Source: G020353115 sp964389685 (GTDB lineage: Bacteria; Bacteroidota; Bacteroidia; Bacteroidales; VadinHA17). Taken from it: a stretch of DNA of 33,671 bases. The translations under genes were made by a program, and so were the position numbers. The DNA lies in contig CAYMFM010000042.1 in NCBI GenBank assembly GCA_964389685.1, forward strand, positions 1 to 33,671. Reading direction: 5' to 3'. The stretch's first letter is position 1. Every line of letters begins with the position of its first letter. Below the pieces are notes generated by a model, which was not told the DNA's origin, made no database searches, and saw only the letters and a program-made list of their open reading frames with translations. Shown in pieces: positions 33,305 through 33,671 of the stretch.

Positions 33305-33671
33305 CTAATTCCTGATCACCAAACAATCGGCAATCAGGTCATGCAATGCCTGCTTCTTTTCGGTAAGTCCTGCGAGGATGTAGCCGATCATGAAGATCAT
33401 ACCGGAGATGATTTTACCGAAATAGCGGCCCGTAGCCCGTCCAAACGAGATCCGGTTTCCATCCATATCAGTAACCTTTAAGCTAAGAGCCATCTTACCC
33501 AGGGTGCCCTGACTCTTCGAGGTTTCCATCAATGCAAAATAGAGCCATCCGACAATAATCGATGCAATGATCCAGAGAAGTATTGCTCCGATAATGCCGG
33601 CAACTCCAAAAAAAATCTTTTCATCATGCCTCCCGGCATCAGCAATCTGGAATGCATTAAAAATGATGGAT
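33305..33671 (-). CDS. RDD family membrane protein, C-terminal part (5' end outside window)
   Basis: The frame is open to the window edge, so the first Met seen at 33529 is internal. The visible 121 residues contain two hydrophobic segments, one from IFFGVAGIIGAILLWIIAS to GWLYFAL and one in IISGMIFMIGYILAG, together with the family signature GTLGKMALSLKVTD, GRATGRYFGKI and TEKKQALHDLIADCLV. RDD proteins are small inner-membrane proteins named after Arg-Asp-Asp residues in their N-terminal part, which is off the window; some are Na+/H+ antiporters but most have no known role. Its stop codon abuts the octamer array. Confidence 0.88.
   Translation of the reverse strand, partial: SIIFNAFQIADAGRHDEKIFFGVAGIIGAILLWIIASIIVGWLYFALMETSKSQGTLGKMALSLKVTDMDGNRISFGRATGRYFGKIISGMIFMIGYILAGLTEKKQALHDLIADCLVIRN

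Noticed and set aside
32995..33308. Two overlapping + strand ORFs of 88 and 102 residues
   Set aside because: They run through octamer repeats and hairpins in different frames, have Ser/His/Gln-rich low-complexity products and lack a ribosome-binding site.

Overview
The window is a chromosomal segment from a member of the Bacteroidota, most likely order Bacteroidales or a near relative. The evidence is a C-terminal type IX secretion (T9SS) sorting domain, Bacteroidota-type promoters (TAnnTTTG at -7 with TTG/TTTG about 19-20 nt upstream), a type III glutamine synthetase, DUF3109 and DUF2851 proteins, and an OmpA protein with the PorE-like order of domains. Coding density is high on the + strand up to 30.1 kb. 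The last 3.5 kb is mainly on the - strand and is rich in repeats. I see no rRNA, tRNA, CRISPR array, phage or intact transposase.

Positions 2-8598 hold a closely spaced set of envelope and signalling genes that ends at a strong terminator. It contains the C-terminal part of a membrane-anchored coiled-coil/WD40 protein (cut by the window edge), an outer-membrane barrel with a helical N-terminal region, a predicted surface lipoprotein with seven propeller-like repeats, and a 1540-residue secreted protein with PKD domains and a T9SS sorting tail. It looks like a sensor/surface-display module and is the least understood gene group here.

Positions 8700-30142 are mostly housekeeping: gpmI, a DUF3109 Fe-S-like protein, an M20 dipeptidase, glnN (type III), a PorE-like OmpA protein, purM, then prfA-pyrF-DUF2851-potassium channel as one transcription unit, rpsO-pnp-small membrane protein, a deoxynucleoside kinase, a TPR/OmpA-like lipoprotein, a convergent SpoU methyltransferase sharing a bidirectional terminator with it, and sucC without sucD beside it. 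Clear promoters precede prfA, rpsO and sucC.

Positions 30221-33671 hold two tandem CDGSH iron-sulfur genes, an outer-membrane barrel gene bracketed by two related hairpin repeats, and the C-terminal part of an RDD membrane protein. The barrel gene has a run of ten G inside the spacer of its apparent promoter, a classic layout for phase variation. Between it and the RDD gene lie heptamer repeats, two arrays of a degenerate octamer (CNCWNNGT, 13 units) and a block of nested hairpins. These features of the last 3.5 kb are the most unusual signals in the window.
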